Shown in pieces: positions 1-8,263 of a DNA stretch of 40,107 nucleotides (its first letter is position 1; every line of letters begins with the position of its first letter). The stretch covers positions 1-40,107 of the forward strand of contig CAIMWF010000146.1 in NCBI GenBank assembly GCA_903845055.1, in the 5' to 3' direction. Source of the DNA: an uncultured Bacteroidales bacterium (GTDB taxonomy: Bacteria > Bacteroidota > Bacteroidia > Bacteroidales > FEN-979). Position numbers and translations under genes: made by a program. The notes beneath the pieces are model-generated. The model saw only the letters and a list, made by a program, of their open reading frames with translations, was not told where the DNA came from and searched no databases.

Positions 1-2160
1 ACCAAGGGTTTTCGGCCCCTCCTTCTCATGGTAATGCGATGAACCGAACAAAACGCCCATGGTACTCACCACAACCTCCTTGGCTGCCGCACCCGTGATG
101 AGGCTGACCCCCATGCGCCAGTCGAAACCGAGCGGCAGGATCACGGGTTCGATGGCATGGCCGATCATGCCGATGTAGGAATTCTGCAGCCTCACCTCCG
201 GGCTTGCTTTGCTGCCGGCCGGGAAATATTCGAGCGCCCAGATCAGCACCACGGCAATGAGAATGACACCCCCCATTTTCTGTAGGTACTGGCGGCCCTT
301 TTCCCACATGTGACGGATGATGACCCGTACCGTCGGCATACGGTAGGGCGGGAGTTCCATAACAAATGGAGCCTCCCTGCTCCTGAAAAGGGTTCTCTTG
401 AAAACCAGGGATATCAGCACCGCCAGGATAATCCCCGTCATGTACAGTCCGAAAATGACCGTACCGGCATGCGCCGGGAAAATCGCCCCGGAAATCAGGA
501 TGTAAACGGGCAGACGGGCGCTGCACGACATGAACGGGTTGATGAGCATCGTTAGGAGCCGGTCGTTGCGGTCCTTGAGGGTCCGGGTAACCATAATGGC
601 CGGCACGTTGCACCCGAAGCCCATGATGAGCGGGATGAACGACTGCCCGTGTAGTCCCATCTTGTGCATCAGTTTGTCCATGATGAAGGCCGCCCGGGCC
701 ATGTAGCCGGTATCCTCCATCAGTGAAATGAAAAAGAAAAGGATCAGGATATTCGGGAGAAAAACGATGATGCTTCCAATGCCATTGATGATCCCGTCAA
801 CCAAAAGGTCCTTGAGCGGCCCCTGGGGAAGCAGACCGCTGACCTGTGAGCCGATGGCGGCAACCAGCAGATCGATCCAGTGTTTCGGGTACTCCCCCAG
901 CGAAAAGGTCGACTGGAACATCAGCCATAAAAAGAGGATGAAAATCGGAAATCCAAGCCATTTGTGGGTGATCACCCTATCGATGATCTCACTTGCACTC
1001 TTTTCGGGCTCCACACGTTCATTCGGGACGAGCGTTTCTTTGAGGGCACCTGCAATGAAGCCATACTTTGCATCGGTGACAAGGGTTCCCGAATCTTCCC
1101 TGAAGTTGGTTTCAAGGTCCAGGATCTCTTTCCCGGTTCGCTCCATGATTGCCTTATAAAACGGTGACGGGGAGAGGAATTCATTCATTTTCCGATCCTT
1201 CTCCAGCATTTTGATACTGATGTATCGTGACGAAAGGAGATCGGTCAGTGATTTATCCCGCCATACCACATCCTGGATTTTGCGCAACGACTTTTCGATA
1301 TCGGTTCCGTAGTTGATATGGACATGTCTCACCACCGGGTCGCGGTCTTCGAAAACTTCGATCAGGCGGTCGAAAAGTTCACTGATCCCTGTTCCTTTTG
1401 AACTTACCGTGGGAACGATGGGGATTCCAAGCAATTGCCCGAGCGATTTGTAATCAAGCTGGTGGCCCTGTTTGATGAATTCGTCGTGCATGTTCAGCGC
1501 GATCACCACCCTGATGTCCATGTCGATAAGCTGGGTGGTCAGGTACAGGTTGCGCTCGAGGTTGGAGGCATCCAGGACATTAACCACGATATCTGGAACT
1601 TTTTCAAGGATGTGATTGCGCACATAAAGTTCTTCGGGCGAATAGGCAGTAAGCGAGTAGGTACCCGGCAGGTCGGTGATGTTGAAAAGGTAACCCGCCT
1701 GCCTGAAGGTGGCCTCTTTCGAATCAACGGTTACACCGCTGAAATTACCAACCCGCTCATGCGATCCCGAGGCAAAGTTGAAAAGGGTGGTCTTTCCGCA
1801 ATTCGGGTTGCCGACCAGGGCAACGTCGATAACCCGGCCGCGATCAGGTGACCCGGTGCGCAGCGATTCATTTTCAAGCGTCCCATGGTATGAAGGGATT
1901 TCGCCGGAGGCCTGTCCCGCACCGGCAGCATTCTCCTCCGACAGGATGCCGATGAGACGTGCCTCGCTACGACGCAGCGATACATGGTAACCCATAATTT
2001 TATACTCGACCGGGTCCTGAAGAGGCGCGGCTTTGATGACGGTAACCTCTTTTCCCTTCACAAAACCCATCTCGGTGATGCGTTTACGAAACGCACCCCG
2101 TCCCTTCACCTTGGTGATGATACCGGTAGCACCTTGCGGAAGATCGAAGAGGGTTGCCAA
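1..2160 (-). CDS. feoB: FeoA-FeoB fusion ferrous iron transporter (3' end beyond window)
   Basis: Imports Fe(II) across the inner membrane. The first about 75 residues are a FeoA (SH3-like) domain, followed by the FeoB G domain. Visible motifs are the P-loop GNPNCGKTT (residues 117-125), G3 DLPG (163-166) and a G4-type NMHD (223-226). After these come the helical insertion and hydrophobic Gate segments (for example ILILFFFISLMEDTGYMARA, then GFGCNVPAIM). The 720 visible codons stay open to the window edge, so the C-terminus lies outside. The start is a TTG at 2160: an in-frame TAA lies immediately before it, and the next in-frame ATG would cut into FeoA. A good -7 element lies 22 bases upstream. 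FeoA-FeoB fusion is common in Bacteroidota. Identification is secure; the TTG start is an inference. Confidence 0.95.
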   Translation of the reverse strand, partial: MATLFDLPQGATGIITKVKGRGAFRKRITEMGFVKGKEVTVIKAAPLQDPVEYKIMGYHVSLRRSEARLIGILSEENAAGAGQASGEIPSYHGTLENESLRTGSPDRGRVIDVALVGNPNCGKTTLFNFASGSHERVGNFSGVTVDSKEATFRQAGYLFNITDLPGTYSLTAYSPEELYVRNHILEKVPDIVVNVLDASNLERNLYLTTQLIDMDIRVVIALNMHDEFIKQGHQLDYKSLGQLLGIPIVPTVSSKGTGISELFDRLIEVFEDRDPVVRHVHINYGTDIEKSLRKIQDVVWRDKSLTDLLSSRYISIKMLEKDRKMNEFLSPSPFYKAIMERTGKEILDLETNFREDSGTLVTDAKYGFIAGALKETLVPNERVEPEKSASEIIDRVITHKWLGFPIFILFLWLMFQSTFSLGEYPKHWIDLLVAAIGSQVSGLLPQGPLKDLLVDGIINGIGSIIVFLPNILILFFFISLMEDTGYMARAAFIMDKLMHKMGLHGQSFIPLIMGFGCNVPAIMVTRTLKDRNDRLLTMLINPFMSCSARLPVYILISGAIFPAHAGTVIFGLYMTGIILAVLISLVFKRTLFRSREAPFVMELPPYRMPTVRVIIRHMWEKGRQYLQKMGGVILIAVVLIWALEYFPAGSKASPEVRLQNSYIGMIGHAIEPVILPLGFDWRMGVSLITGAAAKEVVVSTMGVLFGSSHYHEKEGPKTLG

Positions 2161-2181
2161 TTAATTTAGATTAAATTAAGG

Positions 2182-2189
2182 CAAAGGTA
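2182..2189 (-). promoter_or_regulatory. Putative -7 element of the feoAB promoter
   Basis: The minus strand reads TACCTTTG, an exact match to the Bacteroidota -7 consensus TAnnTTTG. It sits 22 bases upstream of the TTG start and implies a very short leader. No clear -33 TTTG was found at the usual spacing. The rest of 2161-2342 is AT-rich, has one short GC palindrome near 2290, and shows nothing else. Confidence 0.5.
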
Positions 2190-2342
2190 GTGAAAATAGC
2201 AACACGAAAAAGACAGAAATATGAAAAGAAAACTGGAATCCCCATACACTGTTATAAAATTCACAAAATCAGGAGATAAACGGAGAGCAGGCGGGCGCCC
2301 GACAATAAAAAACCAGTGAGAAACGGTTTATACGAAGTTGAA

Positions 2343-2978
2343 TCATTCTGAAACCTGACGTCCGGCCTGTACCCGCTTTAGGTAGTCAACCGTTTCGGGC
2401 CCGAGGTTGAAGAGGATGTCAAGGATGCTGAGCCCCGGTAAAAATCCGTGCCGGGGTTCAAAAACCTGCGTGTAGTGCGGGTAAGCCCATGTTCCGTCTT
2501 CATGCTTTGCGGTCAGATCATCCCGGAGGCCGGGGGCACCGGCAGGATTTTTTTTATACGTGCTGCTTTCAGCGATGGTAATATCCAGTTGCAGCACCCT
2601 GAAAATCTTTTCGAGCATCCCGGTGTTGAAATCAACCAGGAAATCCACCTTTTTTTCATAAAAAGGGGCGAGCTCATCCTGGTAATACAGAAAGAACGGT
2701 GAATTGCTGTAAGCGCTGCAAACCGAACGCCAATGGATTCTTTGCCAGGGCTGGTGATCCGAAACACGGATATCCCTCGTGATGGTCCGGTTGCCATTCG
2801 GTTTAATGACCGGAATAGTCAGTGTATGCAGGCCATTGGGCCCATAAATGGCACAATGGTTCCTGCAGGTCTGTTTGGGGTAGGTTTCATGCAACTCAAC
2901 GGCCACGCTGCCGGAATTCACCAAGGCTGCCATGTACCTGGCTGGCGGACAGTATGCGGTAGCGATCAGCAGCGGCAT
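2343..2978 (-). CDS. WbqC-family protein
   Basis: A 211-residue protein with the hallmark WbqC N-terminus (ATAYCPPARYMAAL, then a YPKQTCRNHCAIYGPNG segment) and the conserved centre (WQRIHWRSVCSAYSNSPFF, then PFYEKK). The family is about 200-230 residues long, so this copy is full length. WbqC-like proteins are linked by name to O-antigen clusters but have no established reaction. I therefore assign only the family. The start lies 2 bases after the stop of the upstream thioredoxin gene, so the two are almost certainly cotranscribed. No signal peptide is seen, so the protein is probably cytoplasmic. Confidence 0.85.
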   Translation of the reverse strand: MPLLIATAYCPPARYMAALVNSGSVAVELHETYPKQTCRNHCAIYGPNGLHTLTIPVIKPNGNRTITRDIRVSDHQPWQRIHWRSVCSAYSNSPFFLYYQDELAPFYEKKVDFLVDFNTGMLEKIFRVLQLDITIAESSTYKKNPAGAPGLRDDLTAKHEDGTWAYPHYTQVFEPRHGFLPGLSILDILFNLGPETVDYLKRVQAGRQVSE

Positions 2979-2980
2979 TG

Positions 2981-3346
2981 CTAGTTTTCTTTCACCTTCA
3001 GCAGAATATCATCAATGGCTTTTTTCAGTGAATCTTTCGGAAGGGCACCCACCGACATCTGTGGTGGTTCCGCCATGGGTACGAAAAGCATCGAAGGGAT
3101 GCTGCGGATGCCAAAGGCACCGGCGAGTTCCTGCTCGGCTTCCGTATCAATCTTGTAGATATTTATTTTTCCATTGTATTCAACCGCAAGATCATCGAGG
3201 ATCGGCGCCACCATTTTGCAGGGCCCGCACCAGTCGGCGTAAAAATCAATGATACAGGGCAGTGTGCCCTCGAATTTCCATTCCTGGTTCTGCTCGTAAT
3301 TGAAGACCTTTTCCAGGAAACTTTGTTTTGACAAATGCTCAACCAT
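2981..3346 (-). CDS. Thioredoxin (cytoplasmic type, WCGPC)
   Basis: A 121-residue thioredoxin-fold protein with the classical active site WCGPC (Trp39, Cys40, Cys43) in the context IIDFYADWCGPCKMVAPIL, and the cis-proline segment RSIPSMLFV. It reduces disulphides of cytoplasmic partners, normally recycled by thioredoxin reductase, which is not in this window. The sequence is slightly longer than E. coli TrxA at the N-terminus and lacks a signal peptide. It lies 63 bases downstream of a second, lipoprotein thioredoxin that is clearly its paralogue, and 2 bases upstream of the WbqC-family gene. Confidence 0.93.
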   Translation of the reverse strand: MVEHLSKQSFLEKVFNYEQNQEWKFEGTLPCIIDFYADWCGPCKMVAPILDDLAVEYNGKINIYKIDTEAEQELAGAFGIRSIPSMLFVPMAEPPQMSVGALPKDSLKKAIDDILLKVKEN

Positions 3347-3409
3347 TTGGAAACGAATTAAATATTAAAAATTAAAAATGACATAGTCCATTAAACGCGG
3401 TTAATCCAT

Positions 3410-3889
3410 TTATTTAGCCGGCTCCACATTAACAAGAAGGATGTTCCGGATCATTTCCACGTAGGCGTTCTTCTGCAGGGCACCCACCGACATCTGCGGC
3501 TTGCCCGATTTGGGAACAAACATCACGACAGGGATTGAATTGATATTGAATAACCCTGCCAGTTCACGGTTTTCGTCGGTGTTTACTTTATAAACCCTGA
3601 TCTTTCCTTTGTATTCTTTTGAAAGTTCCGCAAGGATGGGGGCAACCATCTTGCACGGGCGGCACCAGTCGGCGTAAAAATCAATGATGCAGGGCTCGTC
3701 ACCGCTGAATACCCAGGATTTCGGGCTGGCCTTGTAATCCCATACGAGTTTCTGGAAGGTGGCGGTAGTCAGGCTCACCACCTGACCGTCGTTGTTATCT
3801 GTGGTAACATTGCCTGTTCCTGGGGTGTTTGTACAGGCATAAATGGAGAGTGATCCAATAAAAAGAAAAATAAATGCTATTTTAGACAT
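3410..3889 (-). CDS. Lipoprotein thioredoxin with WCRPC active site
   Basis: A 159-residue protein. Residues 1-18 are a lipoprotein signal peptide (hydrophobic stretch, then SIYAC with Cys19), followed by a polar linker and a thioredoxin domain (about residues 45-155). The active site is WCRPC (Cys76, Cys79) in the context IIDFYADWCRPCKMVAPIL, so Arg replaces the usual Gly. The cis-proline segment is NSIPVVMFV. A membrane-anchored periplasmic oxidoreductase is expected. The X-X dipeptide tunes redox potential in this family, so Arg-Pro may shift it from that of the neighbouring WCGPC paralogue. Strong similarity to that neighbour suggests tandem duplication followed by a change of compartment. 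Confidence 0.9.
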   Translation of the reverse strand: MSKIAFIFLFIGSLSIYACTNTPGTGNVTTDNNDGQVVSLTTATFQKLVWDYKASPKSWVFSGDEPCIIDFYADWCRPCKMVAPILAELSKEYKGKIRVYKVNTDENRELAGLFNINSIPVVMFVPKSGKPQMSVGALQKNAYVEMIRNILLVNVEPAK

Positions 3890-3915
3890 AGGGTCAGTGT
3901 TTTAAAACGAAGATG

Positions 3916-3923
3916 CAAAGATA
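3916..3923 (-). promoter_or_regulatory. Putative -7 element for the thioredoxin operon
   Basis: The minus strand reads TATCTTTG, an exact TAnnTTTG match, 27 bases upstream of the lipoprotein thioredoxin start. It could drive both thioredoxins and the WbqC-family gene, which follow on the same strand with gaps of 63 and 2 bases. Confidence 0.45.
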
Positions 3924-3967
3924 AAAAGAAAATGTATCTAAATCGCATAAATACCACTATAATTTTG

Positions 3968-3975
3968 TATTTTTG
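3968..3975 (+). promoter_or_regulatory. Putative -7 element for the zinc-ribbon gene
   Basis: TATTTTTG followed by C matches TAnnTTTG. It lies 10 bases before the TTG start and 22 bases before the first ATG of the IS1595-type zinc-ribbon gene. An overlapping earlier match, TAATTTTG, is at 3960-3967. The closeness to the TTG favours the downstream ATG at 3998 as the real start. Confidence 0.4.
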
Positions 3976-3985
3976 CGCCTGATTA

Positions 3986-4420
3986 TTGAAAAAGCTAATG
4001 GGGCTTCTTATAGAAAAAGTTGATATTGAGCTGATTGGGAAGAAATTTTCGGAAAACGAGGATTGCCTGCAATTTCTTGCAGAAAAAAAATGGGCGGATG
4101 GCTTCACCTGTAAAAAGTGCGGTCATGTGAATTTCTGCAAGGGCAAGTCACCCTTCGCCCGCAGGTGTACCCGCTGCAAACATGAGGAATCGGCCACAGC
4201 ACACACGATCTTTCACAGGTGTCATATTCCCCTTACCGAGGCATTCAGGATTGTTTACATGGTTTGTAATGACCCGTCTGTTTCGACCTATGAGATTTCA
4301 CGCCAGCTGGAACTGCGCCAGATGACCTGCTGGAAACTGAAAACAAGGCTGATGGAATGCATCAGGCGCAAGGGTGAAGTGGATATCCTCCTTGATCCCA
4401 CGGTCATCATGACCGAATAG
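3986..4420 (+). CDS. Orphan IS1595-type zinc-ribbon/HTH protein
   Basis: A 144-residue protein from the TTG at 3986; an ATG at 3998 would give 140 residues. It contains a CX2C...CX2C zinc ribbon (CKKC, then CTRC) followed by IFHRCHIPLTEAFRIVYMVC and a helix-turn-helix-like stretch STYEISRQLELRQMTCWKLK. This is the N-terminal zinc-ribbon region of IS1595-family transposases. The ISXO2-like DDE catalytic domain that should follow is absent: the gene stops normally at 4420, 21 bases from the convergent protease gene. I see no terminal inverted repeats or target duplication. It is either a remnant or, since it is intact and has a promoter-like element, a domesticated DNA-binding protein. Confidence 0.7.
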   Translation: MKKLMGLLIEKVDIELIGKKFSENEDCLQFLAEKKWADGFTCKKCGHVNFCKGKSPFARRCTRCKHEESATAHTIFHRCHIPLTEAFRIVYMVCNDPSVSTYEISRQLELRQMTCWKLKTRLMECIRRKGEVDILLDPTVIMTE

Positions 4421-4441
4421 ATCAGCCTTGGTGCGTTTAAA

Positions 4442-6604
4442 CTAACGAACCACGAACTTCCGGATTACGACCGCGGCATCGCTGCCGATCTGCAACAGGT
4501 AGATCCCGGGCCGGAGATTTGAAATATCAATGATTTGCTCATGATCCGCGGAATGGATGGCGGCAGTGACAACCGAAATGGTATTCCCCGTAATGTCAGA
4601 AACCCTGAAAGTAAGTGCTGCTGTGTTGCCGGGCCTGTATCCGACATACAATTTGCCGGAAGCCGGGTTCGGGTAGATTTGCAGGTCCCGCACCGGCCCT
4701 TCGCTGTCAATCCCCACATGTGAAAGAGGATAGTAAATTTCCCAGCCTGCGGCGGTGACCGAACTGTTGGTCATGAAGATGAGCATCATTTTCCCGCCCG
4801 GTGCTGTCACCGAATCGGGCAGGTTCCCGGCATCATAGTGACCGGATATCTCCTTCAGTTTCGTATTGTTCCCGAGATCATACACGCTGAGAATGTCTTT
4901 CCCGGCTTCTGTATCGAACCTCCTGAAATGGATTGTGAGGGGAGTGCTCTTGCCCGACTGCAGGATCCACCTGCACACCGAGTTGTTGTGGTAATTGAAG
5001 CCATAGCTTCCGTCGGTAATAACGGCAGTATCGCCGGTGATGGTGTTCGTTCCTGAACACCAGACCGGTATTTTCGATTTATAGGTGGCGAACCACCCCG
5101 GAGCGCCCGCACCGTTGCTTCCTTTGAACTTTACAAGCATTTTATTGGTTGTACCGGTAATGGCCGGTGGGATGGTGTCGCCGGAAAAATTACCAATGAC
5201 CGGGGCAGCCTCCGTACCGCCGTCGTAAATGGTGACTTTGTCGGCAGGACCGGTATTGATGTTGTTGAAGGTGAGGGTCACCGAAGATACCGAATCGCCG
5301 GCAGGCTGCGGATCGATGAGCCACGAACAATCGCTGTCGGGCGTGTAGTTGCTGATGGGGCCGCTGCCATCGGTCAGGCTGCCGGAAAGGGTGGTGAGAT
5401 GTTTGCTCCCGGTGCAATATACAGGATATGTATAGTTGAGCGTATCAGGATAGGCATTGATGATCACCTCCTGCGCCAGCTTGAAGTTGTTGCCCCCGGG
5501 GGTGAGGTTATCGGTGTAAAAATAGCCGTTGTTCTGCCCGCTCCAGCCAAAATTGAAATGGAAATAGGCGGTATCCTGGTACCCGTCGCACACAAAGGCG
5601 TGTCCTGAGATGTTTGGGTCCGACCAGCCTGCATAGTAAAGGGGCATTTTACGGTCGAGATGGGCGATCAGGATGCTGTCCCAGTTCATGGTGGTGCTGT
5701 CGCGGAACACATACCGGGTCTCCGGCGAATACCTGAAAAATGTCCGAAGGGCATAGGCCGCCTTGTGGTTATACATCCCCGAAGCGGCGGGACCGTAAAC
5801 CAGGTCGCACGACACGCCCAGGTGGTACAGGAGTTTTGCGATGCCGGGGTTGCTGATGGTGCTGGTATTGGTCATGTTGTCCCAGTCATATGCCGTATTC
5901 CCAAAATCGGCTGAAAGGGTCCCGTAGATGGAGTCATGATATGAATAGGACCCGGTTCCCTTGAGCGGCCAGCGGTAATAGTACATGATCTGTCCCATGC
6001 AAACGGGGACACAGCCTACGAGGGTATGTCCGCCGGGGCCGGCGGGGTCGGGAGGGCACTGCTCGTTGTAGGGCATGGGCTGGTCCCAGTTTGAAATAAT
6101 AAGCGGGGCCACCGCATTTCCCAGGGCGGGTTTACCTGGGAGTGGCACTCTTCTGGCAGCTTCGAACGCGGCTGTGGGAACGAGGTAACGGTTCCATGCT
6201 TTTTCAACAGGCTCGCTGGCTTTCAGGTTCTTTGCTATTGCACCTGCGATCTGTGCCTCGTACTGTTTCATCCATGCGGTGAACTGGGAAGGGGCGTTCG
6301 CCAGTGAACAGCTCCCCGTAAATGAATAGGCCAGCACCGGCGTAACGGCATCCTCTGCCGAAACGGCGATGTAGCCGGCAGGCTCCATGTTGAAAATGTA
6401 ATAAACGATCCTGCCATCCGACTTTTGTGTCAGGGTTTCGATGATCCGGATCCCGGATGCAGGGGTCGGCAGGAACTGGTTGATCCGTTCAAAATAGAAG
6501 TTCAGGCCGGCCTGCTTTGCATCCGCCAGCTGCACCTCCCTGCCAAATCCGGTCACGCCTGCCAGCGCAAGAACCAGGCCCAGAATCACACCTTTTGCCT
6601 TCAT
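4442..6604 (-). CDS. Secreted C10 (streptopain-like) cysteine protease with two CUB-like domains and T9SS tail
   Basis: A 720-residue precursor: signal peptide (about 1-21), an inhibitory-type propeptide (about 25-150), then a C10 peptidase domain (about 165-395). The catalytic Cys198 lies in VGCVPVCMGQIMYYYRWP and the catalytic His335 in SGHAFVCDGY, followed by FHFNFGWSGQNNGYF. Two CUB-like beta domains follow (about 397-509 and 516-625), each starting with a Cys and carrying an SVxxxWxL-type or DKVTIYDG core. Residues 640-720 form a type A T9SS sorting domain (IYPNPASGKLYV, then LRPGIYLLQI and KFVV). The protein is thus expected on the cell surface or in the medium as an extracellular protease. 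Its substrates cannot be read from sequence. Confidence 0.92.
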   Translation of the reverse strand: MKAKGVILGLVLALAGVTGFGREVQLADAKQAGLNFYFERINQFLPTPASGIRIIETLTQKSDGRIVYYIFNMEPAGYIAVSAEDAVTPVLAYSFTGSCSLANAPSQFTAWMKQYEAQIAGAIAKNLKASEPVEKAWNRYLVPTAAFEAARRVPLPGKPALGNAVAPLIISNWDQPMPYNEQCPPDPAGPGGHTLVGCVPVCMGQIMYYYRWPLKGTGSYSYHDSIYGTLSADFGNTAYDWDNMTNTSTISNPGIAKLLYHLGVSCDLVYGPAASGMYNHKAAYALRTFFRYSPETRYVFRDSTTMNWDSILIAHLDRKMPLYYAGWSDPNISGHAFVCDGYQDTAYFHFNFGWSGQNNGYFYTDNLTPGGNNFKLAQEVIINAYPDTLNYTYPVYCTGSKHLTTLSGSLTDGSGPISNYTPDSDCSWLIDPQPAGDSVSSVTLTFNNINTGPADKVTIYDGGTEAAPVIGNFSGDTIPPAITGTTNKMLVKFKGSNGAGAPGWFATYKSKIPVWCSGTNTITGDTAVITDGSYGFNYHNNSVCRWILQSGKSTPLTIHFRRFDTEAGKDILSVYDLGNNTKLKEISGHYDAGNLPDSVTAPGGKMMLIFMTNSSVTAAGWEIYYPLSHVGIDSEGPVRDLQIYPNPASGKLYVGYRPGNTAALTFRVSDITGNTISVVTAAIHSADHEQIIDISNLRPGIYLLQIGSDAAVVIRKFVVR

Positions 6605-6768
6605 GGTCTTAATAATTTACAAATCAGTTCCTTTTTTTTGATATGCTACAATCTCCCTGCTAAGGTAAAAAAATGATGGTTAGCCCCCGCGGAATATTGA
6701 GATAATACAGGTATAATTTTTAAGGTGCCGCGATTAATGGTTAATTTCGCAGCTGAAAAAAATGTATC

Positions 6769-8034
6769 ATGGCCCTTCTGATCATAAATATCCAGGAACT
6801 TGTACAGGTTGAAGAAAACCCGGTGCCGTTTGTTGCAGGTGAGGCAATGTCGGAACTGTGTACGTTACGAAACAGCTGGCTACTGACCGACGGTGACAGG
6901 ATCGCTGATTTTGGGGAAATGCCTTTGCCTGAGTGGCTGAAAACTTCGGCGGATGCCGGGTTGACGGTCATTGACGCCCGGGGACGAACGGTATTTCCCA
7001 GTTTCTGCGACAGCCATACCCATCTTGTATACGCTGGCAGCCGCGAGGTTGAATACATCGACAAGATCAGGGGACTGAGTTACGAGGAGATTGCGAGGCG
7101 GGGTGGTGGCATTCTCAACTCAGCCAAACGCCTGCACGACGCCAGCGAGGATGAACTTACCGAACAGGCGCTGGGCAGGCTTAACGAGATCATGATGCTG
7201 GGGACAGGGGCTGTGGAGATCAAGAGCGGTTACGGGCTCAACCTGGAAGATGAGTTGAAAATGCTCCGGGTCATCCGGAAGCTGAAGGATTTGTCGCCGC
7301 TGACCATCGTCCCGACCTTCCTGGGGGCGCATGCCGTACCGGCTGAATACAGGGGCCGGCAGGATGCCTTCGTTGACCTGGTGGTCGGGGAAATGGTCCC
7401 TGCTGTGGCTGCTGAAAAGCTGGCCGGTTTTATCGACGTATTCTGCGACCGTGGTTTCTTTACGGCCCGTGAAACGGAACGTATCCTGGAGGCGGGCATT
7501 AAGCATGGGATGCGGGCCAAGATCCATGCAAATGAACTGGATTATTCAGGCGGTATCCAGGCTGGCGTAAAATACAAGGCACTGTCGGTCGACCACCTCG
7601 AGTTTACCGGTGACGAAGAAATAAATGCCCTGCTCCACTCGGGCACGATGCCGACGGTACTCCCGGGTGCTGCTTTTTTTCTTGAAATGGTTTGTGCGCC
7701 GGTGCGCAGGATGATCAGCGCAGGGCTCCCGGTTGCCATGGCCAGTGATTTTAATCCCGGCTCCTCCCCGTCGGGGAATATGCAGTTCATTCTTTCGCTG
7801 GCCTGTATAAAATACAAAATGGTCCCGGAAGAGGCCATCAACGCGGTGACCATCAACAGCGCCTATGCCATGGGGCTGAGCAAGGATTTCGGTAGCATCG
7901 CACGCGGCAAGGTGGCCAACCTCTTTATTACCCATCCCATCCCGGGCTATGCCTTCATGCCTTATGCCTACGGAAGCAACAAGGTCGAAACCGTTATCCT
8001 GAAGGGCAAGATCATTGCAGGCAACAAGGAATGA
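6769..8034 (+). CDS. hutI: Imidazolonepropionase
   Basis: Hydrolyses 4-imidazolone-5-propanoate to N-formimino-L-glutamate, the third step of histidine degradation. The 421-residue length is typical. Amidohydrolase-fold motifs are visible: metal ligands His83 and His85 in FCDSHTHLVYAGSR, a histidine at 253 in KIHANELDYSGG, SVDHLEF at 273-279, and metal Asp327 in SDFNPGSSPSGNM. There is no signal peptide, so it is cytoplasmic. The ATG at 6769 gives the expected N-terminus; the ATG at 6762 is out of frame. FTCD, which handles the product, is at 12101 on the same strand but is separated by two minus-strand genes. hutH and hutU are not in this window. Confidence 0.95.
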   Translation: MALLIINIQELVQVEENPVPFVAGEAMSELCTLRNSWLLTDGDRIADFGEMPLPEWLKTSADAGLTVIDARGRTVFPSFCDSHTHLVYAGSREVEYIDKIRGLSYEEIARRGGGILNSAKRLHDASEDELTEQALGRLNEIMMLGTGAVEIKSGYGLNLEDELKMLRVIRKLKDLSPLTIVPTFLGAHAVPAEYRGRQDAFVDLVVGEMVPAVAAEKLAGFIDVFCDRGFFTARETERILEAGIKHGMRAKIHANELDYSGGIQAGVKYKALSVDHLEFTGDEEINALLHSGTMPTVLPGAAFFLEMVCAPVRRMISAGLPVAMASDFNPGSSPSGNMQFILSLACIKYKMVPEEAINAVTINSAYAMGLSKDFGSIARGKVANLFITHPIPGYAFMPYAYGSNKVETVILKGKIIAGNKE

Positions 8035-8103
8035 ACGTTAAGAAATGGGAGGGCATTTATTGCCAATTAAAATTAATAATTACTTTTTGATAGGGAGCAG
8101 GCC

Positions 8104-8145
8104 GGTTGCCATTCACTATTGCCAATTGCCTATTGCCTACTGCCT
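8104..8145 (+). repeat. Intergenic heptanucleotide tandem repeat (ATTGCCW type)
   Basis: Six consecutive seven-base units: GGTTGCC, ATTCACT, ATTGCCA, ATTGCCT, ATTGCCT, ACTGCCT, followed by a T-run. The tract lies in the convergent gap between hutI and the next gene. Units drift by one to three bases while keeping the seven-base register. No coding function is seen. Confidence 0.7.
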
Positions 8146-8197
8146 TTTTTTTTACTTCAACCTTCAAAACTCGTTAATAAATATTCCCTGTTCAAAG

Positions 8198-8232
8198 AAA
8201 AAGGCTGTTCCTGATTTCGGAACAGCCTTTTT
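8198..8232. terminator. Bidirectional intrinsic terminator between convergent genes
   Basis: A perfect 14-base inverted repeat (left arm 8198-8211, right arm 8219-8232) with a 7-base loop. The stem core is GGCTGTTCC paired with GGAACAGCC, flanked by A5 on the left and T5 on the right, so both strands end in a U-run. It can terminate hutI (plus) and the T9SS-tailed gene (minus). Confidence 0.9.
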
Positions 8233-8263
8233 CTTTTTAACCGGTAAAACCGGTTCAGCTCAT

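Noticed and set aside
2285-2302. Intrinsic terminator at a GC-rich palindrome (GGGCGCCC) near 2290
   Set aside because: The palindrome is short and the T-run is on the wrong side for the minus-strand feoAB and WbqC-family genes; no plus-strand gene ends there.
3986-4420. Complete insertion sequence
   Set aside because: No DDE catalytic domain, terminal inverted repeats or target-site duplication could be found around the zinc-ribbon gene.
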